Shown: in pieces, positions 16,700 to 25,412 of the stretch
Position numbering within the stretch: position 1 is the stretch's first letter
How the letters are laid out: every line of letters starts with the position of its first letter
DNA from: Prevotella koreensis
GTDB taxonomy: Bacteria > Bacteroidota > Bacteroidia > Bacteroidales > Bacteroidaceae
Length of the DNA stretch: 64,000 nt
NCBI RefSeq assembly: GCF_003977605.1
Contig: NZ_RYYU01000001.1
Location: 826,863 to 890,862, forward strand
Reading direction: 5' to 3'
Position numbers and translations under genes: made by a program
The notes under the pieces: model-generated
What the model saw: only the letters and a program-made list of their open reading frames with translations
Told to the model about the DNA's origin: nothing
The model's database searches: none

Positions 16700-18040
16700 T
16701 TATACTCCCGGTGTAGGTGGAACTGCTGCGCCCTTTTTCTTTCCTCTGATTGCAAAGAACACTATTGCACCGATTATTATCAGCAATAGAGGAATTGCTA
16801 TTAATGGTCGATAGAACAACCATGCGATTGCTATTATAAGTATACTCCATACAAAAGCGAATATTCCGCATACGATGTTAACACCAAAATTAAGTATATT
16901 AGACACGAATGGAATAATCTTTGCAAGAGTAACCACAAAGCCGAATACTCCCTTAAGTCCTAAGAATATCATTATGATACCAATAATACGAAGTGCCCAC
17001 ATAAGAATATTGTTCTCACTTTCCTGATGAGCAAACATCTCCTCTTTAGACACGTCACCATTTTCTACTCTCGTGAACTCTTTCTTATTCTTTCCTACAT
17101 ATTTCTGGAAAGTATCTCCCTTGACTTTAGCAATAAGAGAAATCATGTGTGGTTTAACAACAGTGAAAGTTACACGTACATCTCCTACTTGTGGTGAAGA
17201 AGGTGATGAGCCGATGTAAATCTCGCCTTCTCCTTGATGTATATAACGAGCCTGATATTTGTTCTGAGTTTCTACCGACACAAAAGCCTTGGTAGAATCA
17301 TTGGTAGTTGTGTCATTCTTTACAATTTCTTGCTTAGCAGTAGTTTGTGTTTTAGATGTTACAGAATTACTTCTGTAGTTTCCTCCATAATTAGAAACTG
17401 CTCTTGCCACTTGGTCGTCAAGTTCTTTTAGCATATCATCCGAGATTGTTATGGGAGCAGCCTCCGCACCGGAGATAGAATGAACAATGAACTCTGGCAG
17501 TTTGTATGCACCGAAAGTCACATTCTTTGCGTAAAGTTCTTTTTCATCCAAATTAGCCAATGTTCCATTAAAGATGTTTTTATATTCCGGATCAGCAAAC
17601 GAAGACGAGTTTACATGTTTTGATACCCATCTCTTCTCGTATGTGTAAGTTGTGACAGTTTCTTCACCACCGCCAAGTTTGTCACGTTTCTCTTCATGCT
17701 TTTCTTCTGTCCATTGGTAGTACTCCACAGTGCGTTTAAGATTAATTGCATTAACCTCGAAACCAAATGTTGGTTCACGAAGAATGTCATTAGTTTTTGC
17801 ATCACCTGTCGCATGAACCAGTTTTCCATTGAAATCATGATTAATCTTGCTGATATTTTCCATATCAACAGCATTCTCACTCACTTCTTCGAGAAGTTTT
17901 GCATTGGCAACTGCGTCACCTTCGTTCCACCAAAGGAGAACCGTACCCGCCAAAAACAGGGCAATACCGCCAAAGATACCACCGCATGCGTTTTTTACTC
18001 GCGAGCCATAGCCCGTCGTAGTAGTTGTTGTGTAAGCCAT
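16700..18040 (-). CDS. TMEM43 family membrane protein
   Basis: 446 residues from the ATG at 18040; a further upstream TTG is in frame but less likely. After a Thr-rich N-terminus comes one membrane helix (GGIFGGIALFLAGTVLLWW), a large soluble region of about 290 residues including NVTFGAYKLPEFIV and GEGEIYIGSSPSSPQVGDVRV, and then three or four C-terminal helices ending in RGKKKGA. This layout and the LLWWNEG motif match the TMEM43/LUMA family, known in animals from the inner nuclear membrane and patchily found in bacteria. Bacterial function unknown. It follows rsgA by 42 bp and is probably read with it. Confidence 0.85.
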   Translation of the reverse strand: MAYTTTTTTGYGSRVKNACGGIFGGIALFLAGTVLLWWNEGDAVANAKLLEEVSENAVDMENISKINHDFNGKLVHATGDAKTNDILREPTFGFEVNAINLKRTVEYYQWTEEKHEEKRDKLGGGEETVTTYTYEKRWVSKHVNSSSFADPEYKNIFNGTLANLDEKELYAKNVTFGAYKLPEFIVHSISGAEAAPITISDDMLKELDDQVARAVSNYGGNYRSNSVTSKTQTTAKQEIVKNDTTTNDSTKAFVSVETQNKYQARYIHQGEGEIYIGSSPSSPQVGDVRVTFTVVKPHMISLIAKVKGDTFQKYVGKNKKEFTRVENGDVSKEEMFAHQESENNILMWALRIIGIIMIFLGLKGVFGFVVTLAKIIPFVSNILNFGVNIVCGIFAFVWSILIIAIAWLFYRPLIAIPLLLIIIGAIVFFAIRGKKKGAAVPPTPGV

Positions 18041-18082
18041 AATTTTATTATTTATTAAGTTAAACAAATGTGTTTTTTCATC

Positions 18083-19018
18083 TTAGAATGCTTCCCGATA
18101 TTTTCCTTCTTCTTTATCTTCGAGCATACTGAGATAACTGTTATATCTGCTTTGACTGATATAGTGTTCCTCTACAGCTTTTCTTACTGCACATCCGGGT
18201 TCGTGAGTATGGGTGCAATTATAAAACCGACAGTTCTTTGAGAACCGGAATATCTCCTTGAAATATCCGCAAATCTCTTCCGGATTCATATCAAAAGTTC
18301 CAAACCCTTTTATTCCCGGAGTGTCTATTGCCCAACCTCCAAAAGGTAGACACAACATCTCACTGAATGTCGTTGTGTGCATGCCGGTGTTATGTGCGTC
18401 GCTTATCTCTGCCGTTTTTAAATTAAGGCCAGGTATGAGTTGGTTGAGAAGTGTGCTCTTTCCTACTCCACTGTTCCCACTGAACAATGTTATTTTATCT
18501 TTAAGCAATATCTCTAAAGACAAACGTTCAGAAAGCGTTGTCGCAGAGATTGTCAAACACTTATATCCTATATTCTCATAGAGAGCAATCATCATATCTT
18601 GATAACGCCTATCATCATCAGACAATATATCTGTCTTGTTGAATACAAGCACTACAGGAACTCTGTAAGCTTCGGCAGATGCAAGGAAACGATCAATGAA
18701 CGTTGTGCTTGTTTCCGGATAGTTCACTGTCACAATCAAAAACACCTGATCAATGTTTGCTGCAATGATATGACTCTGCTTGCTCAAGTTTGGAGACTTG
18801 CGCACGATGTAATTTCTGCGGTCAAGAATCTCGGAAATAAACGCAGTTCCTTCTTTGTTTGGGGTTATCACCACCCTGTCGCCAACAGCAACAGGGTTGG
18901 TGCTCCTTATTCCCTTCAGTCTGAAGTTTCCTTTTATCTTTGACTCGATGATTGTTCCATCATCAGTTAATACCGAGTACCACGAGCCGGTGTTTTTTAT
19001 TACAAGTCCATTCATCAA
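18083..19018 (-). CDS. rsgA: Ribosome small subunit-dependent GTPase A
   Basis: Circularly permuted GTPase that assists late 30S maturation. Order of motifs in the 311 residues: OB fold, then G4 NKTD (127-130), G1 [10 protein letters not shown] (180-189), a TTTF switch region, G3 DTPG (232-235), and a C-terminal zinc site with Cys263, Cys268, His residues at 270-272 and Cys276 (HTHEPGC). All are intact. It follows frr by 32 bp, pairing ribosome recycling with ribosome assembly in one transcript. Confidence 0.95.
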   Translation of the reverse strand: MMNGLVIKNTGSWYSVLTDDGTIIESKIKGNFRLKGIRSTNPVAVGDRVVITPNKEGTAFISEILDRRNYIVRKSPNLSKQSHIIAANIDQVFLIVTVNYPETSTTFIDRFLASAEAYRVPVVLVFNKTDILSDDDRRYQDMMIALYENIGYKCLTISATTLSERLSLEILLKDKITLFSGNSGVGKSTLLNQLIPGLNLKTAEISDAHNTGMHTTTFSEMLCLPFGGWAIDTPGIKGFGTFDMNPEEICGYFKEIFRFSKNCRFYNCTHTHEPGCAVRKAVEEHYISQSRYNSYLSMLEDKEEGKYREAF

Positions 19019-19050
19019 GAATGTATTAAGATATAAATGCGGCTTTTCTG

Positions 19051-19611
19051 TTAAACCGTCATTATTTCCTTTGTCTTGGCTGCGAGTAATTCGTCAATCT
19101 TTTTAATGAATTTATCGTGCAACTTCTGAAGTTCTGCCTCTGCATCTTTTTCGTTGTCTTCTCCAAGTCCGTCTTTTATAGCCTTTTTGAATTTGTCTTT
19201 TATTTCAGCACGCACATTGCGCACTTCTACCTTGGTTTTCTCACCAATCTTGTTGCATTGTTTCACAAGTTCCTTACGGCGTTCCTCGGTAGGCTGTGGA
19301 ATAGAGAGACGTATCACCTCACCATTATTCTCCGGTGTAATACCTACATCGCTACCCATAATAGCCTTTTCAATATCACGTATTACCTTACGATCCCACG
19401 GCTTGATTGCTATCGTACGAGCGTCAGGTGCTGTTACACTTGCCACTTGGTTAAGCGGTACCATTTCACCATAACTCTCTACTTTTATACCGGAAAGAAT
19501 GGCAATATTGGCACGTCCGGCACGTATCTTGGCAAGTTGGTCGTCAAGAAACATTGCCGCCATTTCCATTCTCTCTTCACTTTCTTTTAATGTCGCTTTA
19601 ACGTCTATCAT
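19051..19611 (-). CDS. frr: Ribosome recycling factor
   Basis: 186 residues, the standard length. With EF-G it splits the post-termination ribosome. Visible: the N-terminal helix with [21 protein letters not shown], then [31 protein letters not shown] and the long C-terminal helix bundle. First gene of the likely frr-rsgA-TMEM43 transcript, with its own -7 box. Confidence 0.97.
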   Translation of the reverse strand: MIDVKATLKESEERMEMAAMFLDDQLAKIRAGRANIAILSGIKVESYGEMVPLNQVASVTAPDARTIAIKPWDRKVIRDIEKAIMGSDVGITPENNGEVIRLSIPQPTEERRKELVKQCNKIGEKTKVEVRNVRAEIKDKFKKAIKDGLGEDNEKDAEAELQKLHDKFIKKIDELLAAKTKEIMTV

Positions 19612-19644
19612 AATTATATTTCCGTAATATTAGGTTTTCAAATT

Positions 19645-19653
19645 ACAAAATTA
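19645..19653 (-). promoter_or_regulatory. -7 promoter element of frr
   Basis: TAATTTTGT on the minus strand, about 33 nt before the frr ATG; no good -33. Confidence 0.5.
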
Positions 19654-19693
19654 AAGTTTTATTTTCAAATATCCAACGAAAATAACAAAAAAA

Positions 19694-20485
19694 TCATTGG
19701 TTAAGTTGTTTCGATACCAAATTGGTAAGCATGATAAAATCGGCCACACTAAGTTGCTCCGGCCTCTTTGTCATAATTTCATGTTGATAAAAACTGTCGG
19801 ATGTCGGAATATTTAATATTTGTTTCAAACTCACTCGCAGCATCTTACGTCTCTGATTGAAAACCGTTTTGACAACTCTTTTGAACAATTTCTCATCACA
19901 ACCAAGTTGTGTTACATTGTTTCTCGTCATCCTTATAACGGCACTCTTCACCTTTGGGGGCGGATTGAATACCGTCTCATCAACTGTGAAAAGATATTCC
20001 ACATCATACCATGCCTGTATGAGCACGCTAAGTATTCCGTATGCTTTGTTACCCGGTTCCGATACAATACGCAATGCCACTTCACGCTGTATCATGCCGG
20101 TACAACATGGAATAAGTTCCTTGTTTTCTATCATCTTGAAAAAAATCTGTGATGATATATCATAAGGATAGTTACCGGTCAATACAAAAGAACGGCCACC
20201 GAAAACTTTATCTAATGGCATACGAAGAAAATCTCCACCAATGATATTCTCACGGAGACGTGGAAAATGTTCATTTAGATATGCCACACTCTCACGGTCA
20301 ATTTCTACAACTTTGATTTCACGAGGTTTATCAACGAGGAATTGTGTCATCACACCCATGCCGGGGCCAACCTCAAGTATAGGGGCATCAGGGTAAGCAT
20401 CCACCGTGTCTGCTATCATCTTGGCTATACCTAAGTCAATAAGGAAATGCTGTCCGAGATTTTTTTTAGGTCTTACTTGTTTCAT
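19694..20485 (-). CDS. rsmA: 16S rRNA (A1518/A1519-N6)-dimethyltransferase
   Basis: KsgA-type methyltransferase of 263 residues that dimethylates two adjacent adenines near the 3' end of 16S rRNA. Motifs: the N-terminal KKNLGQHFLID, SAM-binding EVGPGMG (38-44), acidic loop VVEIDRES, and the catalytic GNYPYDISSQI (from residue 104), where NYPY stands for the usual NLPY. The C-terminal PPPKVKSAVIR and FNQRRKMLR motifs are present. It has a -7 box overlapping the stop of the preceding PPTase gene. Confidence 0.96.
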   Translation of the reverse strand: MKQVRPKKNLGQHFLIDLGIAKMIADTVDAYPDAPILEVGPGMGVMTQFLVDKPREIKVVEIDRESVAYLNEHFPRLRENIIGGDFLRMPLDKVFGGRSFVLTGNYPYDISSQIFFKMIENKELIPCCTGMIQREVALRIVSEPGNKAYGILSVLIQAWYDVEYLFTVDETVFNPPPKVKSAVIRMTRNNVTQLGCDEKLFKRVVKTVFNQRRKMLRVSLKQILNIPTSDSFYQHEIMTKRPEQLSVADFIMLTNLVSKQLNQ

Positions 20486-20503
20486 CTGTTAAGATTTTCG
20501 GCT

Positions 20504-20512
20504 GCAAACTTA
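20504..20512 (-). promoter_or_regulatory. -7 promoter element of rsmA
   Basis: TAAGTTTGC on the minus strand, about 18 nt before the rsmA ATG. It overlaps the stop codon of the upstream PPTase gene. Confidence 0.5.
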
Positions 20513-21133
20513 ATAATTTTTTTCGAGATATTTACCATTTTTATTGAATAAAGAATAAGTAAGGACATATTCAGGAGTTGTATCCACGAAAAGCACGACA
20601 ACAATACCGCTGCGTAAATTGGTAACATCACGAAAAGTTTTTGAGTTGACCTTTATTTCATTTAGTTCAAGATGTTCTGAAGAAAACAGTTTATATACGG
20701 TTTCTTTTGCACACCAATGGATAAGTAGCGAATTGGCATCATCGGCATGCTCGTCTTCCCGCATGAAACGCCCGGAAATATTCTCTACCCGATTGCTTAA
20801 ATACTCTATATCTATACCCACCTCGTATTTCTCGGATAAAATCATTGCTACATAATTGCGAGTATGACTGATACTTATGTTTCGGTTTCCGGGTATTATA
20901 GGTTTACCATCTTCATTATGCCATATATCTATCTGTTCGCCGTCAAGCATTTCTCGCAACAAAAATCTTTCTGCGATATATTCTTTTCTGCGAGTAATAC
21001 TTTTGAAGTGCATTTCTGCCTTCATAACAACATCGCTTAAATTATTGTCTTTTCCTATTTCAAAATCATCGTCAGAAATCTTCCAGAGTCCTATCACGAA
21101 ATCGGAGTGTTTTTCTATTCGCAAAAGTGGCAT
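20510..21133 (-). CDS. 4'-phosphopantetheinyl transferase superfamily protein (Sfp-type)
   Basis: 207 residues. It should move 4'-phosphopantetheine from CoA to a serine of a carrier protein. Three family motifs are clear: GKPIIPGNRNISISHT (76-91), the metal site VGIDIE with Asp108 and Glu110, and WCAKETVYKLF (140-150, the WxxKE motif with Lys143-Glu144). The length and the N-terminal half fit the Sfp group rather than the shorter AcpS group. It lies 25 bp downstream of gldE and is probably co-transcribed with ssb and gldE. No carrier-protein gene is in the window, so the target is unknown. Confidence 0.87.
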   Translation of the reverse strand: MPLLRIEKHSDFVIGLWKISDDDFEIGKDNNLSDVVMKAEMHFKSITRRKEYIAERFLLREMLDGEQIDIWHNEDGKPIIPGNRNISISHTRNYVAMILSEKYEVGIDIEYLSNRVENISGRFMREDEHADDANSLLIHWCAKETVYKLFSSEHLELNEIKVNSKTFRDVTNLRSGIVVVLFVDTTPEYVLTYSLFNKNGKYLEKNY

Positions 21134-21158
21134 TGTTCAAAACAAATATAAAAGAATG

Positions 21159-22475
21159 TCAAACGGCCTTTACTACGACTTTCACTTTGGAAATACGCCT
21201 TTCATCTATTTCAAGAATCTCGAAAAGATAGTTCTTGTATTCAAGTTTTTCGTGTATGACGGGGAAATCTCCTTTCAGTTCGAGCATAAGTCCGGCAAGG
21301 GTGTCCGCATCTCCTTCTACATCGGAAAACTCTTCGTAATCAATTTCCAATATCTTGCATAAGTCGGAAATAAGAACCTTTCCCTCAAAGATATACGTAT
21401 TGCGATTCAAGCGAGTGTAGTATTTTTCTTCCTCGTCATATTCATCGTTTATCTCACCGACAATCTCTTCAAGAATATCTTCAAGTGTGATTATTCCGCT
21501 CGTTCCTCCAAACTCATCAACAACAATGGCGATGTGTACTTTGTTTTCTTGAAATTCTCTAAGAAGGTCATCGATTTTCTTTGTTTCCGGAACAAAATGC
21601 GGTGGTCTTATAAGACTTTGCCATCTGAAATTTTCCGGTTTGCCTATATGTGGGAGAAGGTCTTTGATATAAAGTATTCCTATTACATTGTCGCTATTAT
21701 CCTGATATATAGGTATGCGACTATAATTGTTCTCTACGATACATTGCAAAACTTCCGCATAAGTGCATTTAATATTAAGGTCAACAACATCTTTTCTGCA
21801 TGTCATAACCTCCTTAGCTGTTTCGTCACCAAATCTAATAATACCTTGTAGTATGCTTTGTTCGTCCTTGATGTCTTCCTTATCCGTAAGTTCAAGTGCT
21901 TGTTCAAGATCGTCCACACTCAAAACTCGAGTTTCTGTCTGCACAACCTTTTCGGCCAGAATTCCACTTCTCATTAATATTGTTTCAAGAGGCCAGAACA
22001 GTTTCATCAGCATGCTGATTCCGGTCGCCGATTTACGGCAGAAAGCAAGCGGTTTTTGGCGGGCATAAATCTTGGGGATTATCTCTCCAAATAATAACAA
22101 CAAAAATGTCAGTATTACCGTTATGCAAATGAATTGAAGCCAATAGGAGTCATGAAAGTCAATAACATTGGCAAAGATATAGTTGCATAACATGATTATT
22201 GTCACGTTGACAAAGTTATTGGTAATGAGAATCGTTGCCAGGGTGCGTTCACTCTTCTCTATAAGATTTTCTATCTTCTTGTCGGCATTATACCTCTCCG
22301 CGTCAAGTTCGTTTATATCAGTAGGACTAAGACTAAAAAAAGCAATTTCAGAGCCACTGGCAAAACCCGACATAACAAGTAGTATGGCAGCCAAAAGGGC
22401 TGCCATTATAACACCAACGGAAGGTTCCCTCAAGGTAACCTCGCTAAAAGTATTTAATATAAATGATAAGTCCAA
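21159..22475 (-). CDS. gldE: GldE-like CNNM/CorC family membrane protein
   Basis: 438 residues: an N-terminal DUF21 membrane domain with about four helices (LAAILLVMSGFASGSEIAFF; LQFICITVILTFLLLLFGEI), two CBS domains (VMTCRKDVVDLNIKC to GILYIKDLLPHI; FVPETKKIDDLLREF to DEFGGTSGIITLEDILEEIV), and a C-terminal CorC/HlyC transporter-associated domain with DTLAGLMLEL. The family includes magnesium and cobalt efflux proteins. The ssb-gldE adjacency is the arrangement known for GldE in Bacteroidetes, which is why the Gld name is used. Ion transport is the safer functional statement. Confidence 0.88.
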   Translation of the reverse strand: MDLSFILNTFSEVTLREPSVGVIMAALLAAILLVMSGFASGSEIAFFSLSPTDINELDAERYNADKKIENLIEKSERTLATILITNNFVNVTIIMLCNYIFANVIDFHDSYWLQFICITVILTFLLLLFGEIIPKIYARQKPLAFCRKSATGISMLMKLFWPLETILMRSGILAEKVVQTETRVLSVDDLEQALELTDKEDIKDEQSILQGIIRFGDETAKEVMTCRKDVVDLNIKCTYAEVLQCIVENNYSRIPIYQDNSDNVIGILYIKDLLPHIGKPENFRWQSLIRPPHFVPETKKIDDLLREFQENKVHIAIVVDEFGGTSGIITLEDILEEIVGEINDEYDEEEKYYTRLNRNTYIFEGKVLISDLCKILEIDYEEFSDVEGDADTLAGLMLELKGDFPVIHEKLEYKNYLFEILEIDERRISKVKVVVKAV

Positions 22476-22497
22476 GATTATTCAGTGCTTATATGTT

Positions 22498-22908
22498 TCA
22501 AAAAGGTATGCTGTCTTCTTGTTCAGCATTTTCTTTTTTTACTTCGCTTTCCGATTGTTGAGGTTGTGGTTGTACAATAGGTTTTGGCGACAACAATTCC
22601 AAATTCTCGGCATAGATTTCGGTTATATAATGGCGTTGCCCTTTCTTGTCATCATAACTTACATAGCGAATACGTCCCTCAATATATAATTTGTCACCTG
22701 TATGAACATACCTTTCTACAACCTTGGCAAGATTGTTCCAAAGTCTTATTGTGTGCCAATCGGTACGATCGGGAACCTGCGTACCGTTTTGTAGAGTATA
22801 TCCACGTTCCTTTGTGGCAAGCCGTAAAGTAGCATAGGCTTGGTCGCGGTCGTAATATCTTACTTCCGGTTCCTTGCCTACATTGCCTATTAGCATGACC
22901 TTGTTCAT
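22498..22908 (-). CDS. ssb: Single-stranded DNA-binding protein
   Basis: 136 residues: an OB fold (MNKVMLIGNVGKEPEVRYYD, GDKLYIEGRIRY, ITEIYAENLELL), then a Gln/Pro-rich disordered linker and the acidic tip EQEDSIPF that recruits replication and repair partners. The tip agrees with the classical DDDIPF end. Likely first gene of ssb-gldE-PPTase, 34 bp after the preceding hypothetical gene. Confidence 0.97.
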   Translation of the reverse strand: MNKVMLIGNVGKEPEVRYYDRDQAYATLRLATKERGYTLQNGTQVPDRTDWHTIRLWNNLAKVVERYVHTGDKLYIEGRIRYVSYDDKKGQRHYITEIYAENLELLSPKPIVQPQPQQSESEVKKENAEQEDSIPF

Positions 22909-22942
22909 ATTCCTATACTCCTTTCTCTTACTTTTATTTATC

Positions 22943-23491
22943 TCATTTCCACCTGCCGAGATAGCGGAACTTGAAGTTCTTTCCTTTTGCAGATGGGAAT
23001 TGACTACGACTATCTACACGTGTTTGAAGATGGTCTATGATACGATTGTAACAATCAAGTCCGGAATTTGCTTTACAGAATACAACGAAATGGGTATCGC
23101 GATATTCGTGTTTACCTGTGGTGGGTACAAGAACCACACGCTTGAAGTCAACAGCCCCCTCATACCAGCCTTCGCGAATCTCACTGAGTCTTGCCATGGA
23201 TGGAGTTATTACATCGCGATGAACTCCCTCTCCGGTAGTGCTCGGGCGTAGGGCTTTCTTCTGTTTGAAGTCAAGCATGGTTGCAGCTTCTGTCTTTATT
23301 ACGATGAAATATACTCTTGGACGAACCTTATAGCGTTTGGGATAATAAACCTCGCTGTTTGCATATTCGCGAAGATCTGCCTCCAATTCTGCATTCAAAC
23401 CCACTTCCGGAATTGAAGCCAAAAAATTCAAGGCATCATCAACATTCTGTACTAATGTTTCTTTATCAAAATATCTTAAATAGAGATTCAT
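22943..23491 (-). CDS. Conserved hypothetical protein next to the tRNA array
   Basis: 182 residues from the ATG at 23491 (NLYLRYFDKETLVQNVDDAL). A longer frame runs on to 23632, but that part is the antisense reading of a tRNA-Gly gene and is rejected. No signal peptide, membrane segment or known motif. Basic stretches in the second half (KRYKVRPRVYFIVIKTE, KGKNFKFRYLGRWK) hint at nucleic-acid contact, which is only a guess. It resembles a protein I associate with Bacteroidales genomes without a name. It lies 84 bp after the last tRNA and before ssb, so it could be read through from the tRNA promoter. Confidence 0.75.
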   Translation of the reverse strand: MNLYLRYFDKETLVQNVDDALNFLASIPEVGLNAELEADLREYANSEVYYPKRYKVRPRVYFIVIKTEAATMLDFKQKKALRPSTTGEGVHRDVITPSMARLSEIREGWYEGAVDFKRVVLVPTTGKHEYRDTHFVVFCKANSGLDCYNRIIDHLQTRVDSRSQFPSAKGKNFKFRYLGRWK

Positions 23492-23574
23492 GTGTTTTAT
23501 TTTTCTTGAAATAATGTTCGACTCGCCTTTTTCCTGACAAAAATAAAAATTAAAGAGCCGAATCAATAAAAAAG

Positions 23575-23647
23575 AGCGGAAAACGGGACTCGGACCCGCG
23601 ACCCCAACCTTGGCAAGGTTGTGCTCTACCAACTGAGCTATTTCCGC
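23575..23647 (-). tRNA. tRNA-Gly(GCC), copy 2
   Basis: Seven-pair acceptor stem GCGGAAA/TTTCCGC, D arm AGCTCAGTTGGTAGAGC, anticodon stem CAACC/GGTTG with loop TTGCCAA (GCC), intact T arm. No encoded CCA. The 73 bases are identical to 23885-23957. Last tRNA of the minus-strand array. Confidence 0.96.
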
Positions 23648-23663
23648 AACCTAAACAAATGTG

Positions 23664-23746
23664 TGAAGAGGAGGAGACTCGAACTCCCACGTCGTGATGA
23701 CACTACCCCCTCAAAGTAGCGCGTCTACCAATTCCGCCACCTCTCC
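23664..23746 (-). tRNA. tRNA-Leu(GAG)
   Basis: Class II tRNA with a long variable arm. Acceptor GGAGAGG/CCTCTTC, D arm with GGCGGAATTGGTAGACGC, anticodon stem CTACT/GGTAG with loop TTGAGGG (GAG). Discriminator A, CCA not encoded. Confidence 0.95.
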
Positions 23747-23771
23747 AACATATAACATCCTAAATAACCGG

Positions 23772-23853
23772 TGCCCAGAACAGGACTCGAACCTGCACAC
23801 CTTTCGGCACACGCACCTGAAACGTGCGCGTCTACCAATTCCGCCACCTGGGC
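23772..23853 (-). tRNA. tRNA-Leu(CAG)
   Basis: Class II tRNA. Acceptor GCCCAGG/TCTGGGC, anticodon stem CACGT/GCGTG with loop TTCAGGT (CAG), long variable arm with a GCCGAAAGGT turn, T arm GCAGGTTCGAGTCCTGT. Discriminator A. Confidence 0.95.
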
Positions 23854-23884
23854 ATTTTAATGGTATTTTTTATTCAGAATGTTG

Positions 23885-23957
23885 AGCGGAAAACGGGACT
23901 CGGACCCGCGACCCCAACCTTGGCAAGGTTGTGCTCTACCAACTGAGCTATTTCCGC
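23885..23957 (-). tRNA. tRNA-Gly(GCC), copy 1
   Basis: Identical over all 73 bases to the copy at 23575-23647; flanks differ. First tRNA after the array promoter. Confidence 0.96.
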
Positions 23958-23999
23958 ATTTCAAACTTCCTTCCAGAAGTACACTTCTCCAAATGCGGT

Positions 24000-24031
24000 G
24001 CAAAGGTAACGCTTTTTTTTAAAACCACAAA
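24000..24031 (-). promoter_or_regulatory. Promoter of the tRNA Gly-Leu-Leu-Gly array
   Basis: TTTG (24031-24028) and TACCTTTGC (24008-24000) exactly 19 nt apart on the minus strand, 43 nt before the first tRNA. Confidence 0.75.
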
Positions 24032-24083
24032 CTTTTTGGACTTTTTTTTTCTTTTATTCAAATATCGCAATATTATGACAATG

Positions 24084-24171
24084 TAATCTCGCCGAAATTG
24101 CCTACCAAATTGGGCGATTTTACTTTTCAAATTGGGCGAGATTGGTTTTCAAATTCGCCTAATTTACATTC
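24084..24171. repeat. Array of four 22-bp intergenic repeat units
   Basis: Units start at 24084, 24106, 24128 and 24150, an exact 22-bp step. Units 2 and 3 carry CAAATTGGGCGA; units 1 and 4 carry the complementary CGCC core. AAATTGGGCGA (24129-24139) pairs with TCGCCTAATTT (24155-24165) over 11 positions, one a G-T pair, around a 15-nt loop. A weaker unit may precede at 24062. The array sits 69 bp beyond the nspC stop and upstream of the tRNA promoter. Confidence 0.75.
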
Positions 24172-24240
24172 ATGTTTCTATCGTTTTCCAAAACATTTCT
24201 ATATATTTTGTCACAAAATACGATACATTATAAATGTCTG

Positions 24241-25389
24241 TCAATCCATTCGGTTTCTATAATCTTCATAAGAATAATTACGAAGCATTACCAATTTTCC
24301 CTCACAAGTGAGTAAGGCTATTGATGGATGAGTAATTCCATTGAACATACATGTTTTTACAGTGGTATAATGAAGCATGTCCTCAAAAATAACATTTTCG
24401 CCAATATGCAATTCGTGGTCGAAAGTCCAAGTGCCCATGAAGTCGCCACTGAGACAACTGTTTCCGCCAAGTCGATATGCCGTAGCAGAATCTGAAATCT
24501 CTGCACCGCGTACCTGTGGCATATATGGCATTTCAAGACAGTCGGGCATGTGACACGTAAAACTTACGTTTAGTATTGCTGTGCGTATCCCTTTGTCTTC
24601 AACAATATCAACTACTTGCGATACAAGTGTTCCCGTCTGCCATGCAAAAGCACTTCCCGGTTCAATTATTATCTTAAGCCAAGGATAACGTTTATGTAGT
24701 CCTTTTAATATATTTAGAAGGAGAGGAATATCATAATCATTGCGGGTCATTAAGTGTCCTCCACCGAGATTCAGCCATTTTAACTGACTGAACCATTTGG
24801 AAAATTTCGATTCTATATGTACGAGTGTGCGTTCCAACACGTCTGCACCACTTTCGCAATGGCAATGACAGTGAAACCCGTCTATGTTATCCGGCAAACT
24901 CGTGGGTAGTTTATCTGCCGTTATGCCGAATCGTGTACCGGGTGAACATGGATTATAAAGTTCTGTTCCGACTTCAGAATATTCCGGATTTACGCGAAGT
25001 CCGATTCTTAAGTCTTTATTTATGGACACTACCCTATCGCAGAATCTTTCGTACTGTGACAGTGAATTGAATGTGAGGTGGTTGGAGTATTTGGCGATAT
25101 CGTCTATCTCATAGTCTGTGTAAGCCGGAGAGTATGTGTGTGCCGGATTTCCAAACTCTTCATAAGCCAATCGTGCCTCATATAAAGAACTGGCTGTAGT
25201 GGCAGAAATATATTCCTTGAATATAGGGAATGTCTTCCATAATGCGTAGGCTTTGAAAGCAAGAATAATCTCAACATCAGCCTCTTTGGCCACACTCGAA
25301 ATAAGTTCAAGATTGTGTCTTAATCGTTCTTCTTCAATAATATAGCAAGGAGTGTCTATTCCTTTAAATGTTGTTTTGTCTATCTTCAT
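24241..25389 (-). CDS. nspC: Carboxynorspermidine decarboxylase
   Basis: PLP enzyme of the alanine racemase/ornithine decarboxylase fold, 382 residues from the ATG at 25389. It decarboxylates carboxynorspermidine or carboxyspermidine to the triamine, the last step of the alternative spermidine route used by many gut Bacteroidetes. AFKAYALW holds the PLP lysine (Lys46); HCHCESGAD, LNLGGGHLMTR, EPGSAF and SCLSGDFMG are further family motifs. The partner carboxyspermidine dehydrogenase gene is not in the window. A TTG nine codons upstream overlaps the promoter and is rejected. Confidence 0.92.
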   Translation of the reverse strand: MKIDKTTFKGIDTPCYIIEEERLRHNLELISSVAKEADVEIILAFKAYALWKTFPIFKEYISATTASSLYEARLAYEEFGNPAHTYSPAYTDYEIDDIAKYSNHLTFNSLSQYERFCDRVVSINKDLRIGLRVNPEYSEVGTELYNPCSPGTRFGITADKLPTSLPDNIDGFHCHCHCESGADVLERTLVHIESKFSKWFSQLKWLNLGGGHLMTRNDYDIPLLLNILKGLHKRYPWLKIIIEPGSAFAWQTGTLVSQVVDIVEDKGIRTAILNVSFTCHMPDCLEMPYMPQVRGAEISDSATAYRLGGNSCLSGDFMGTWTFDHELHIGENVIFEDMLHYTTVKTCMFNGITHPSIALLTCEGKLVMLRNYSYEDYRNRMD

Positions 25390-25412
25390 CGGTTCATATT
25401 GTATAATCGATT

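Noticed and set aside
23492..23632. N-terminal extension of the conserved hypothetical gene before 23491
   Set aside because: Most of these 47 codons read through the tRNA-Gly gene at 23575-23647, so the ATG at 23491 is used.
24084..24171. A CRISPR-like array
   Set aside because: The unit-to-unit step is only 22 bp with no unique spacers, and there are no cas genes.
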